Source of the DNA: Aestuariivirga sp.
GTDB taxonomy: Bacteria; Pseudomonadota; Alphaproteobacteria; Rhizobiales; Aestuariivirgaceae
Length of the DNA stretch: 62,891 bases
NCBI RefSeq assembly: GCF_020252405.1
Contig: NZ_JADCDA010000054.1
Location: forward strand, 1 to 62,891
Direction: 5' to 3'
Below are positions 52,221 to 58,339 of this stretch, piece after piece. The notes under the pieces are model-generated. The model was not told the origin of the DNA. It did no database searches and was given only the letters and a program-made list of their open reading frames with translations. A program made the position numbers and the translations under genes. Each line of letters starts with the position of its first letter. Position 1 is the stretch's first letter.

Positions 52221-52328
52221 CACGCGGCAATGCCGCAGTGGCAGGCATGCTCCCGAAGCGACAGCCGTGGCGCCCCGCCATGGGGCACGATCACCTGGAT
52301 TCGGGATCGCGGAGGATTAGACAATTAA

Positions 52329-52344
52329 ATCATAAGCTTATGAT
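52329..52344. promoter_or_regulatory. perfect 16-bp palindrome in AT-rich gap upstream of urease operon
   Basis: ATCATAAGCTTATGAT is its own reverse complement. It lies in the only markedly AT-rich part of the 530-base gap between ureA and the methyltransferase gene. Perfect short palindromes with no loop are typical of dimeric repressor or activator sites rather than hairpins. On the minus strand TTTAAT and TCTAAT just after it could be -10 elements. Confidence 0.35.
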
Positions 52345-52393
52345 GAAAAACAGTGTTCTATCCCGGCGGTCGTGGGGATGAGTTCGCGCCATC

Positions 52394-53053
52394 TCAAAAA
52401 GACCGGGTGAGCCGCCAGACCGGCGTCAGCTTGACTTCGCAATCCTCGAGGTCGCGCGTCACCTGCACCTTGTATTCGCTGAGCTTTTTCAGCTTCTTGC
52501 GCGGCAGATAGCTGCGGCCGGGGTCGCCGATGAGGGTGAGGATGCCGCGCGCTTCGGCGTCTTCGAGCCAGGCGAAGACCTTCTCCGCCAGTCCCTTCTC
52601 GTAGAACAGGTCGCCGACGAGGATCACGTCGCAGGCCTCCGCAGGCTGCTCCAGCAAATCGCGGGCCGTGACATCCACCGAAACGCCATTGGTTTCGGCA
52701 TTGATTCCAATGGCTTCGACGGAAAAGCCATCAATGTCGGCGGCAAGAACGCGCGCTGCGCCCGCCTTCATCGCGGCGATGCCGACAAGGCCCGAGCCCG
52801 AGGCAAGGTCGATGACGCGCCTGCCACGCACCAGTTCCGGATTGTCGAGAACATGCCGCGCCAGCGCCTGGCCGCCGGCCCAGGCGAAGGCCCAGAAGGG
52901 CGGGGGCAGGCCCATTTTGCCCAGTTCTTCCTCGGTCTTCTGCCACAGCGGCACGGCTTCATGCGCCAGCCGGAGCTTGACCTCCGGCACCAGCGGCGGC
53001 GTCATCAGCGTGGTGTTGTCGCGGATGAACCGCGCGCGGCCGGGGATGGTCAC
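52394..53053 (-). CDS. class I SAM methyltransferase, ETF-beta lysine methyltransferase type
   Basis: The protein has 219 residues. 'RFIRDNTTLMTPPLVPEVKLRLAHEAVPLWQKTEEEL' and 'GLPPPFWAFAWAGGQALARHVLDNPE' closely resemble the bacterial EtfB lysine methyltransferase described in Agrobacterium. The SAM motif is 'VIDLASGSGLVGIAAMKAGAARVLAADID', and the post-motif 'DVILVGDLFYEKGLAEKVF' fits seven-beta-strand enzymes of this group. A GTG start at 53053 overlaps the EVE stop (GTGA) and gives the expected length; an ATG 24 bases upstream is the alternative. Target assignment is by resemblance. Confidence 0.75.
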   Translation of the reverse strand: MTIPGRARFIRDNTTLMTPPLVPEVKLRLAHEAVPLWQKTEEELGKMGLPPPFWAFAWAGGQALARHVLDNPELVRGRRVIDLASGSGLVGIAAMKAGAARVLAADIDGFSVEAIGINAETNGVSVDVTARDLLEQPAEACDVILVGDLFYEKGLAEKVFAWLEDAEARGILTLIGDPGRSYLPRKKLKKLSEYKVQVTRDLEDCEVKLTPVWRLTRSF

Positions 53054-53472
53054 ATCCTCACGCCGCCGAGCTTGCATATGTGCTTGAATTCGCTTTCTAA
53101 AACCGGCTGCACCGAGAGGCGGGAGTTGGTGACCAGCACCATGTCCCTGAGCTTCGGATCGGCCTTGATCTCCTCAAGCGTCACCGGCCTTGGCAGGTCG
53201 GCCACGGCGCGGATGTCCACGCACTCCCAGCTATCCACCTCCGCCGTCGAATCCTTGTGCGCCAGCTTGCACACCTCGACGATGCCGACCACTTCGCGGC
53301 CGTCGTTCGAGTGATAGAAAAAGCCCTTGTCGTTCAATTGCATGGCCCGCATGTTGTTGCGTGCCTGATAGTTGCGCACCCCGGTCCACTCCTCGCCGGC
53401 CTTGCCCTTGGCCTTCTGCTGCGCCCAGGACCAGACCTCCGGCTCCGACTTGAACAGCCAGTAATTGGGCAT
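53050..53472 (-). CDS. EVE domain-containing protein
   Basis: This 140-residue protein starts at the ATG at 53470-53472 ('MPNYWLFKSEPEVWSWAQQ'), which overlaps the YciI gene stop (ATGA). The EVE/PUA-like fold is shown by 'YWLFKSEP', 'WTGVRNYQARNNMRAMQLNDKGFFYHSND' and 'VGIVEVCKLAHKD'. EVE domains bind modified bases in DNA or RNA. It is the third gene of the unit tsaD-YciI-EVE-methyltransferase. The linkage to tsaD is conserved in alphaproteobacteria from memory. Confidence 0.88.
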   Translation of the reverse strand: MPNYWLFKSEPEVWSWAQQKAKGKAGEEWTGVRNYQARNNMRAMQLNDKGFFYHSNDGREVVGIVEVCKLAHKDSTAEVDSWECVDIRAVADLPRPVTLEEIKADPKLRDMVLVTNSRLSVQPVLESEFKHICKLGGVRM

Positions 53473-53762
53473 CACCTGGCCTCCGGATTCTTGATCAGCC
53501 ACGCCCAGGGCCTGATCTCGACCGAGGCGAAAAGTCCGGCTTTTTCATAGGGATCAGCGCTGGCGATGGCGCTGGCGGCCGCCCGGTCCGCCGCCTCGAT
53601 GATGATGAGGCTGCCGGTGGGCGAACCCTCGTCGGTGGTGAAGGGGCCCGCCGCCTTGAGCGCGGACCCAAGGCTTTCCAGATATTTGAGATGGTCCGGG
53701 CGCACCGACATGCGCAAGCTGACGCTGCCGGGCTTGTCGGTGCAGAGCAGGGCGAAGAGCAT
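53472..53762 (-). CDS. YciI-like protein
   Basis: This 96-residue ferredoxin-like-fold protein has the YciI/YCII pattern: 'MLFALLCTDKPGSVSLRMSVRPDHLKYLESLG' with the conserved R-x2-H-x2-Y-L, and 'DPYEKAGLFASVEIRPW', where the Asp-Pro-Tyr-x-x-A-G-L segment is the putative catalytic patch. The biochemical role of the family is mostly unknown. It lies 104 bases after tsaD and overlaps the EVE gene. Confidence 0.85.
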   Translation of the reverse strand: MLFALLCTDKPGSVSLRMSVRPDHLKYLESLGSALKAAGPFTTDEGSPTGSLIIIEAADRAAASAIASADPYEKAGLFASVEIRPWAWLIKNPEAR

Positions 53763-53866
53763 GGCTGATTTTCCTGTTTTATTTCAAAGCGTTGTGGCCT
53801 GTGGGGAGGCCTGGCGATGGCGTGGCCCGCAGGCACAACCGGCCTGCCGGGGAAGAACGCCGATCC

Positions 53867-54958
53867 TCACGCCTTGGCCCCCAGCTTGCCGGAGCCGTAG
53901 ACCGGGGCCTGTGTTTGATCAAGCGGCCAGCGGGCGCGGGCAGCGAAATCGAGAGGGTCGGTGAGGCCCAGCGCCAGCCGCTCGGCCCCGGCCCAGGCGA
54001 TCATGGCGGCATTATCGGTGCAGAGTTTGGCAGGCGGAACAATGAGTTGCAGCCCATGCCGGGCGGCGGCGGCCTCGAACACCGCCTTCAGTTTCTGGTT
54101 CGCCGCCACCCCGCCCGCCACGATCAGCGCCGGGTTTTGGACATGGGGGTGGGCGGCGCGGAACAGGTGGACAGCCATTTTCAACCGGTCGGCCATGGTC
54201 TCCGCCACCGCCGCCTCGAAGGAGGCGCAGACATCGGCCACGTCCTGATCGCTGAGGGAGCCTAAGTCCTGCACCGTTTCGCGCACCGCTGTCTTGAGGC
54301 CGGAGAAGGAGAAATTACAATCTTTCCGGCCCTTTAGCGGGCGGGGAAAGACAAATCGCGTGGGCCTGCCGCGGCGCGCCAGGGCCTCGACCTGGGGGCC
54401 GCCGGGGTAGCCCAGCCCCAGGAGCTTCGCCACCTTGTCGAAGGCCTCGCCCAAAGCATCGTCGATGGTGGTGCCGAGGCGGCGGTAGCTGCCCACGCCC
54501 CCGACCATCTGGAACTGCGTATGGCCACCCGAGATGAGCAGAAGAAGATAAGGAAATTCAACATGTTGCAGCAGCCGCGCGGTGAGGGCGTGGCCCTCCA
54601 GATGGTTGACTGCGAGGAGCGGCTTGTCATGCGCCATGGCAATCGCCTTGGCCATGGTGAGCCCGACGATCACGCCGCCGAGCAGCCCCGGCCCGGCGGT
54701 GGCGGCCACACCATCCAAGTCCTTGTAATCAATGCCGGATTCCGCCATCGCCTGGGCGATCAGCCGGTCGAGGTGCTCGATATGGGCGCGGGCCGCGATC
54801 TCCGGCACCACGCCGCCATAGGGGGCATGCTCCTTCAACTGGGATAACACAATGTTTGCAAGGATTTGGCCGCGGCCCTCCGCATCCCGCGCGATGACGG
54901 CCGCAGCCGTCTCATCGCAGGAGGTCTCGACGCCGAGGATCAGGGTCCGCCTGGTCAT
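53867..54958 (-). CDS. tsaD: tRNA N6-adenosine threonylcarbamoyltransferase TsaD
   Basis: This 363-residue ASKHA-fold enzyme completes the universal t6A37 tRNA modification. It opens '[17 protein letters not shown]', has '[18 protein letters not shown]', the metal-binding '[14 protein letters not shown]' (H-x3-H), '[12 protein letters not shown]', '[23 protein letters not shown]' and '[17 protein letters not shown]'. It is essential in most bacteria. In related genomes it is usually directly divergent from hemC; here 3.4 kb including an insertion element separates them. Confidence 0.95.
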   Translation of the reverse strand: MTRRTLILGVETSCDETAAAVIARDAEGRGQILANIVLSQLKEHAPYGGVVPEIAARAHIEHLDRLIAQAMAESGIDYKDLDGVAATAGPGLLGGVIVGLTMAKAIAMAHDKPLLAVNHLEGHALTARLLQHVEFPYLLLLISGGHTQFQMVGGVGSYRRLGTTIDDALGEAFDKVAKLLGLGYPGGPQVEALARRGRPTRFVFPRPLKGRKDCNFSFSGLKTAVRETVQDLGSLSDQDVADVCASFEAAVAETMADRLKMAVHLFRAAHPHVQNPALIVAGGVAANQKLKAVFEAAAARHGLQLIVPPAKLCTDNAAMIAWAGAERLALGLTDPLDFAARARWPLDQTQAPVYGSGKLGAKA

Positions 54959-55254
54959 GTCGTCATGTCGTCATGTCCCCTCCGCCCCCATGCGGCGGCG
55001 GCGCGAGGAACGGTTGGCGATGTTGCAAAACACGGTGCTGCATGTTGCGGGCGGATGCTTTTCGGTTGCAAAAACGATGCCGCCGTAGACACTGGCCGCC
55101 GGCTGGACTGGCAACCAGATTGCGTTGCGCAACAATCTTGCGCAATGGGCAAAGTGATGCGCCCGCGGATGCCGGAGCAACAGGAATATGTTCAACTGAT
55201 GGCAAATGCGGTTTTTGCGTGGCGGCAACTCCCGTTTTCCGCCAGGCCGGCACA
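54959..55254. other. 296-base spacer upstream of tsaD, no gene seen
   Basis: No plausible gene is visible. The stretch holds short direct repeats CGTCATGT next to the tsaD start, and two copies of the 8-base palindrome TTGCGCAA (55126-55133 and 55139-55146) 13 bases apart centre to centre. The latter could be a regulator site; the tsaD promoter must lie here or within the repeat that follows. Confidence 0.4.
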
Positions 55255-55287
55255 AGAGCATGATCCGCAAAAGTGGAACCGCTTTTG
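55255..55287. repeat. left half of palindromic unit A, ending in the left target duplication
   Basis: The sequence AGAGCATGATCCGCAAAAG...CGCTTTTG is the left part of a type-A palindrome broken by the insertion element. Its last eight bases CGCTTTTG (55280-55287) recur directly after the element at 58145-58152. Confidence 0.85.
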
Positions 55288-55310
55288 GGTAGTGGGTCAG
55301 TTTGAAATTG
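55288..55310 (+). repeat. left terminal inverted repeat of the insertion element
   Basis: GGTAGTGGGTCAGTTTGAAATTG at the left end. The matching right end at 58122-58144 differs at the seventh and twentieth positions. Confidence 0.8.
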
Positions 55311-55362
55311 ACCCCTCTTGACCATCATGGAAATCCCAGCCGGGTCAGGCTATATCCGGGCC

Positions 55363-55599
55363 ATGGCCAAACACCCGAAACGCCCGCGTGATCCGTGGCA
55401 GTTGGCCAAGTTGATGATCGACATTGCCAGCGGTGAAGCATCAGATGGGCCAACGACCAATAAAAAAGACCCCGCTGCTGTTCTGCGGGGTCGTGCTGGC
55501 GGGATTAAGGGCGGCAAGGCGAGGGCAGAAAAACTCACAGAACAGGATCGTCGCCATCAGGCGACAATGGCTGCGCTGGCTCGCTGGAGGAAACCTTAG
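55363..55599 (+). CDS. small basic KGG-type protein inside the insertion element
   Basis: The 78-residue protein starts 'MAKHPKRPRDPWQLAKLMIDIASGE'. It ends with 'GRAGGIKGGKARAEKLTEQD' and a helical tail rich in Ala and Arg. The G-G-x-K-G-G-K-A-R-A pattern is widespread in small alphaproteobacterial proteins, many on mobile DNA; DNA or RNA binding is likely from the charge, but the role is unknown. Its last 65 bases overlap antisense with the 3-prime end of the HARE-HTH gene. It lies just inside the left end, so it may be transcribed from host DNA. Confidence 0.6.
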   Translation: MAKHPKRPRDPWQLAKLMIDIASGEASDGPTTNKKDPAAVLRGRAGGIKGGKARAEKLTEQDRRHQATMAALARWRKP

Positions 55600-56050
55600 C
55601 CTCTAAATCGCGATTGCCTTTTGTTGGCTTGTTGAAACTCCTGCCCGGATACCACTCCTTGAGGCCCCATACCCCCCTGCCAATCTTGACAATATCTCCA
55701 ACCTCCTTTGATCTACGGGTGATTACTGCCCCGACTGTATTCAAGGGGTCTGCGGATGTCATCACAAGCCCGCCCGCTTGCAGTGCCGCTAGGATTTCTG
55801 AGTTTGTCATCTTCTTTCGGCGCGACTTAAGAAGCTTCTTGGCCGCTTCTGAAATGGACATGCCGAGAAAATCGCCAGGGCCTTCAAAATCGTCTTGATC
55901 CGGAAGGGCGGGCGCATTTGGTGCAGAAGGTGCCCCACCACCTCGAATTGCTTCAATGGCCGCAATGGCTTGGTCAATCTGTAAACGCCTCGCCCTGAGG
56001 TCTGCCAACACAATGGCGTAGTGATCGAAATCCTTTGATTCCGTTGACAT
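55535..56050 (-). CDS. HARE-HTH domain protein inside the insertion element
   Basis: The 171-residue protein starts at the ATG at 56048-56050 ('MSTESKDFDHYAIVLADLRARRLQIDQAI') with GGAG nine bases upstream. The N-terminal helix may be coiled-coil. Residues about 75-145 ('MSISEAAKKLLKSRRKKMTN', 'SEILAALQAGG', 'NTVGAVITRRSKEVGDIVKI') fit the HARE-HTH fold, found in ASXL proteins, RNA polymerase delta and restriction endonucleases, where it is thought to read modified or damaged DNA. Codon use is less GC-rich than the chromosome. It is transcribed away from the transposase. Confidence 0.6.
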   Translation of the reverse strand: MSTESKDFDHYAIVLADLRARRLQIDQAIAAIEAIRGGGAPSAPNAPALPDQDDFEGPGDFLGMSISEAAKKLLKSRRKKMTNSEILAALQAGGLVMTSADPLNTVGAVITRRSKEVGDIVKIGRGVWGLKEWYPGRSFNKPTKGNRDLEAKVSSSEPAQPLSPDGDDPVL

Positions 56051-56211
56051 TTGCTTGAACTCCAAGCCCAGATGTGATATTCAGAATAGCAGCGGAAAAA
56101 GCTGTGGCCATCCGAAAGTGGATATCAGGGGCATTGCGCCCCCTCTACTTTTTTGACCGTCATCTTCTTCGCAACCTCCTCTGCTCTAGCCACTGACTGG
56201 CGGGGGGAAAC

Positions 56212-56241
56212 AACACCGGGCCCCGACGGCCCGGTGTTTTT
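56212..56241 (+). terminator. intrinsic terminator upstream of the transposase gene
   Basis: AACACCGGGCC, loop CCGAC, GGCCCGGTGTT form an 11-bp perfect stem followed by TTT on the plus strand. It stands 125 bases before the transposase start and would block transcription entering from the left. This insulating role is known in several insertion-sequence families. Confidence 0.85.
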
Positions 56242-56330
56242 GTTCCTAGCAGCATAACGACGGTAGGTCAATGCTCCGAATGTGAACATTAGGGGAAAGT
56301 GTGTGTTTTGTCAGGATGTGTGTTTTGACA

Positions 56331-56359
56331 TTGACAAACGTAGCGCTCTCAAGCATAAG
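56331..56359 (+). promoter_or_regulatory. candidate transposase promoter
   Basis: TTGACA (56331-56336), 17 bases, CATAAG (56354-56359). The -35 is consensus and is preceded by a second TTGACA in tandem; the -10 is weak (four of six). The start point would fall almost at the ATG, implying a nearly leaderless message and low translation. Confidence 0.45.
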
Positions 56360-56366
56360 TGTCAGT

Positions 56367-57287
56367 ATGAAAATACTGGATCGCAAGACCCGCTCGCAAA
56401 TCCTCTATATGCTTTGTGAAGGCAATTCGATCCGTGCGGTAACGCGGCTGACAGGTGCGAGCAAGAACACCGTCACCAAGCTTCTCATTGACGCTGGCAA
56501 GGCGTGCGCTGCCTACCATGACGAAAATGTGCGCAACGTTCAGTCCAAGCGGGTCCAGGCCGACGAAATCTGGTCCTTCACCTATGCGAAGCAAAAGAAC
56601 GTTGCAGCGGCGAAGGCTGCCCCCGATGGCGCTGGCGATACATGGACATGGACGGCGCTCGACGCCGACAGCAAGATGATCCTGTCCTACTTCGTGGGAG
56701 GCCGCGACGGCGAATGCGCCATGTGGTTTGTGGACGATCTTCGCACCCGTCTGGCGAACCGCGTCCAGCTTTCGAGCGACGGGCACAAGGCGTACCTTGA
56801 AGCGGTCGAGGGCGCGTTCGGCGGCGACGTTGACTATGCCATCCTGCATAAGGTCTATGGGGCAGCTCCTGACGGCACCAAGGGGCGCTACAGCCCCGCC
56901 GAATGCGTTAGCATCACGAAGAACCGGATCGAGGGCGATCCCGACCCGGCGCACGTCAGCACGTCCTGTGTAGAGCGGCACAACCTGACGATGCAGATGC
57001 ACATGCGGCGCTTCACCCGCCTGACGAATGCCTTCTCAAAGAAGGTCGAGAACCACGCCTACGCCGTCGCCTTGCACATGATGTACCAGAACTTCGTGAA
57101 GGTTCATTCGAAGCTTCGCATGTCGCCTGCGATGGCGGCTGGAGTCTCGCAACGGCTTTGGGAGATTGACGATGTGGTCGGTCTGGTCGAAGCTGAGGAA
57201 GCCAGGGCTGACCGGAAGCGGGGCACTTACAAAAAGGGAAAAAATCAGTCTCTTGAGTACGCGACACAGCGCGTACTCAAAAATTAA
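56367..57287 (+). CDS. IS1-family-like DDE transposase
   Basis: The 306-residue protein starts 'MKILDRKTRSQILYMLCEGN'. Domains in order are an HTH ('SIRAVTRLTGASKNTVTKLLIDAG', about 20-43), then a DDE core with Asp in 'VQADEIWSFTY', Asp in 'LSSDGHKAYLEAV' and Glu in 'STSCVERHNLTMQMHMRRFT'. A basic C-terminus follows. All three catalytic residues are present and the frame is intact, so it may be active. Unlike classical IS1 it is one frame, as in the ISMhu11-type subgroup. An 11-bp perfect stem-loop (57253-57280) overlaps its last codons. Confidence 0.8.
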   Translation: MKILDRKTRSQILYMLCEGNSIRAVTRLTGASKNTVTKLLIDAGKACAAYHDENVRNVQSKRVQADEIWSFTYAKQKNVAAAKAAPDGAGDTWTWTALDADSKMILSYFVGGRDGECAMWFVDDLRTRLANRVQLSSDGHKAYLEAVEGAFGGDVDYAILHKVYGAAPDGTKGRYSPAECVSITKNRIEGDPDPAHVSTSCVERHNLTMQMHMRRFTRLTNAFSKKVENHAYAVALHMMYQNFVKVHSKLRMSPAMAAGVSQRLWEIDDVVGLVEAEEARADRKRGTYKKGKNQSLEYATQRVLKN

Positions 57288-57359
57288 CCACTTGTCAGGC
57301 CTGTGCTGGCAACTTAAGTTCTAAGTCTGCGTTTTGGCAACGTAGCGAATGGGACTCTA

Positions 57360-57653
57360 ATGCGCGATATGCAACACATTGCCAAAGTCGTTAGAGAGGC
57401 TTTGGCTTCCGATTTCGACAAGGTAAAGATCATTGACGTAAGGGTACACGATGAAGTGGGCTCTGACGGCGATGCTGTATTGCGCGTTGAGGTGATTTTT
57501 GAGGGGACTCGCAAGAACATCGATGCTGGCAAGCTGACTGGCGCCGTTCGACACGTGCGCCCGAAACTGCGCGACATTGGTGAAGATGCCTTCCCGCTTT
57601 TCTCATTCATCTCAAAGGGGGATTGGGGTGCGGGGCGGCTTAAGTCCGCATGA
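57360..57653 (+). CDS. hypothetical partner protein of the HEPN gene, 97 residues
   Basis: The protein reads 'MRDMQHIAKVVREALASDFD', 'KVKIIDVRVHDEVGSDGDAV', 'LRVEVIFEG' and later 'VRHVRPKLRDIGEDAFPLFS', a mixed alpha/beta pattern. Its 3-prime end overlaps the HEPN gene by 26 bases, so the two are translated together. In HEPN modules the first gene is often a minimal nucleotidyltransferase antitoxin. The G-S-x-x-x-G and D-x-D motifs of that family are not clear here, so it may be another kind of partner. Function not recognised. Confidence 0.6.
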   Translation: MRDMQHIAKVVREALASDFDKVKIIDVRVHDEVGSDGDAVLRVEVIFEGTRKNIDAGKLTGAVRHVRPKLRDIGEDAFPLFSFISKGDWGAGRLKSA

Positions 57654-58122
57654 TCTTGTCCGGGCCGCCCTCGACCTCACCAATTGCGGTGGGAAGCGGC
57701 CACGACAGGCCAACCTTCTTCGAGCAGTAAGCACTGCATATTACGCAATGTTCCACGCATTGGCGCGTTGTTGTGCTGATACAATGATTGGCGGACCGAG
57801 CGCATCGAGGAGTAAACCCGCCTGGCAACAAGTCTATAGGTCGCTCGAGCATGGACAAGCTAAGAACGCGTGCATGACCAAACAACACAATGGGAGAGTA
57901 TTGAGTTTTCCCGTTGAAGTTGAAGATTTTGCCAATTTGTTCCGCACTATGCAGGAGAAACGCCACAAGGCAGACTATGACCCTTTAGAGGTGGTCTACA
58001 AATCTGAAGTGCTCTTGGATTTGGACCAAGTCAAAGCCGCAATCGAAAAATTCGAGTCCGCGCCTCTTAAGGATCGTCGGGCGTTTGCAGCGTGGGTTTT
58101 GTTCAAGCCTCCTCGGACCTAG
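57628..58122 (+). CDS. HEPN-domain protein (possible RNase toxin)
   Basis: This 164-residue all-helical protein uses a GTG start at 57628, supported by AAAGGGG seven bases upstream; the frame is open earlier but without a ribosome site. 'SPHDLVRAALDLTN' and 'QANLLRAVSTAYYAMFHALA' are typical of HEPN helices 1-2. 'NLFRTMQEKRHKADYDPLEV' contains R-x6-H, within the R-x4-6-H rule for active HEPN ribonucleases, and R-x2-A-D-Y as in UPF0332 members. It ends exactly at the right inverted repeat. It could be a toxin or phage-defence effector, or a non-catalytic relative. Confidence 0.65.
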   Translation: MRGGLSPHDLVRAALDLTNCGGKRPRQANLLRAVSTAYYAMFHALARCCADTMIGGPSASRSKPAWQQVYRSLEHGQAKNACMTKQHNGRVLSFPVEVEDFANLFRTMQEKRHKADYDPLEVVYKSEVLLDLDQVKAAIEKFESAPLKDRRAFAAWVLFKPPRT

Positions 58123-58144
58123 AAATTCAAACTGACCTACTACC
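58122..58144 (-). repeat. right terminal inverted repeat of the insertion element
   Basis: Inverted, it reads GGTAGTAGGTCAGTTTGAATTTC. It begins at the last base of the HEPN stop codon, so the passenger gene abuts the element end. Confidence 0.8.
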
Positions 58145-58222
58145 CGCTTTTGCGGATCATGCTCAGGCATATGACCCGGCGCATGACCCGGCCAGGTGGT
58201 TCCACCTGACCGGGTCATGCGC
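58145..58222. repeat. right half of unit A plus unit B palindrome after the insertion element
   Basis: CGCTTTTG (58145-58152, right target duplication) leads into GCGGATCATGCTC, the missing half of unit A. Unit B follows at 58179-58222: GCGCATGACCCGGCCAGGTGG, TT, then a right arm matching at 20 of 21 positions. Together with 55255-55287 this is a third composite A-B repeat. Confidence 0.85.
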
Positions 58223-58240
58223 AAGCCGGAGTGACGCTCA

Positions 58241-58270
58241 ACAGGGGGGTGCCGGACAGGGGGGTGCCGG
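58241..58270. repeat. 15-bp tandem duplication upstream of hemC
   Basis: ACAGGGGGGTGCCGG occurs twice head to tail, followed by a partial third unit (GGGGGGTG). It ends 69 bases before the hemC ATG and could alter promoter spacing by slippage. Confidence 0.7.
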
Positions 58271-58339
58271 GGGGGTGATGACGCCACCGGAGTTTACGGC
58301 TAAGACTGTCAGGACCCTTGGGACTTTACCGGACCGGAC

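Larger units (their letters stand above)
55288..58144 (+). mobile_element. IS1-like insertion element with passenger genes, 2857 bp
   Basis: The ends are imperfect inverted repeats: left GGTAGTGGGTCAGTTTGAA and right (inverted) GGTAGTAGGTCAGTTTGAA, with 21 of the first 23 positions the same. An 8-bp direct repeat CGCTTTTG flanks the element. Deleting the element plus one copy restores a perfect 18-bp-arm palindrome of the local repeat family, which proves the boundaries. Inside are a basic small protein, a HARE-HTH protein (minus), the transposase, and a two-gene unit ending in a HEPN protein. The GG-T ends, 8-bp duplication and transposase type suit the IS1 family; IS1595-type elements also make 8-bp duplications. 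Confidence 0.85.

Noticed and set aside
51864..52223. N-terminal extension making UreA 220 residues long
   Set aside because: UreA is normally 100 residues and starts at M-H-F-T-P-R-E. The near part of the extension is AT-rich and unlike coding sequence. The far part is noted separately as a possible gene fragment.
53907..53914. TTGATCAA resembling a half-spaced FNR or FixK site
   Set aside because: It lies inside the tsaD coding region and lacks the 4-base spacer of the FNR consensus.
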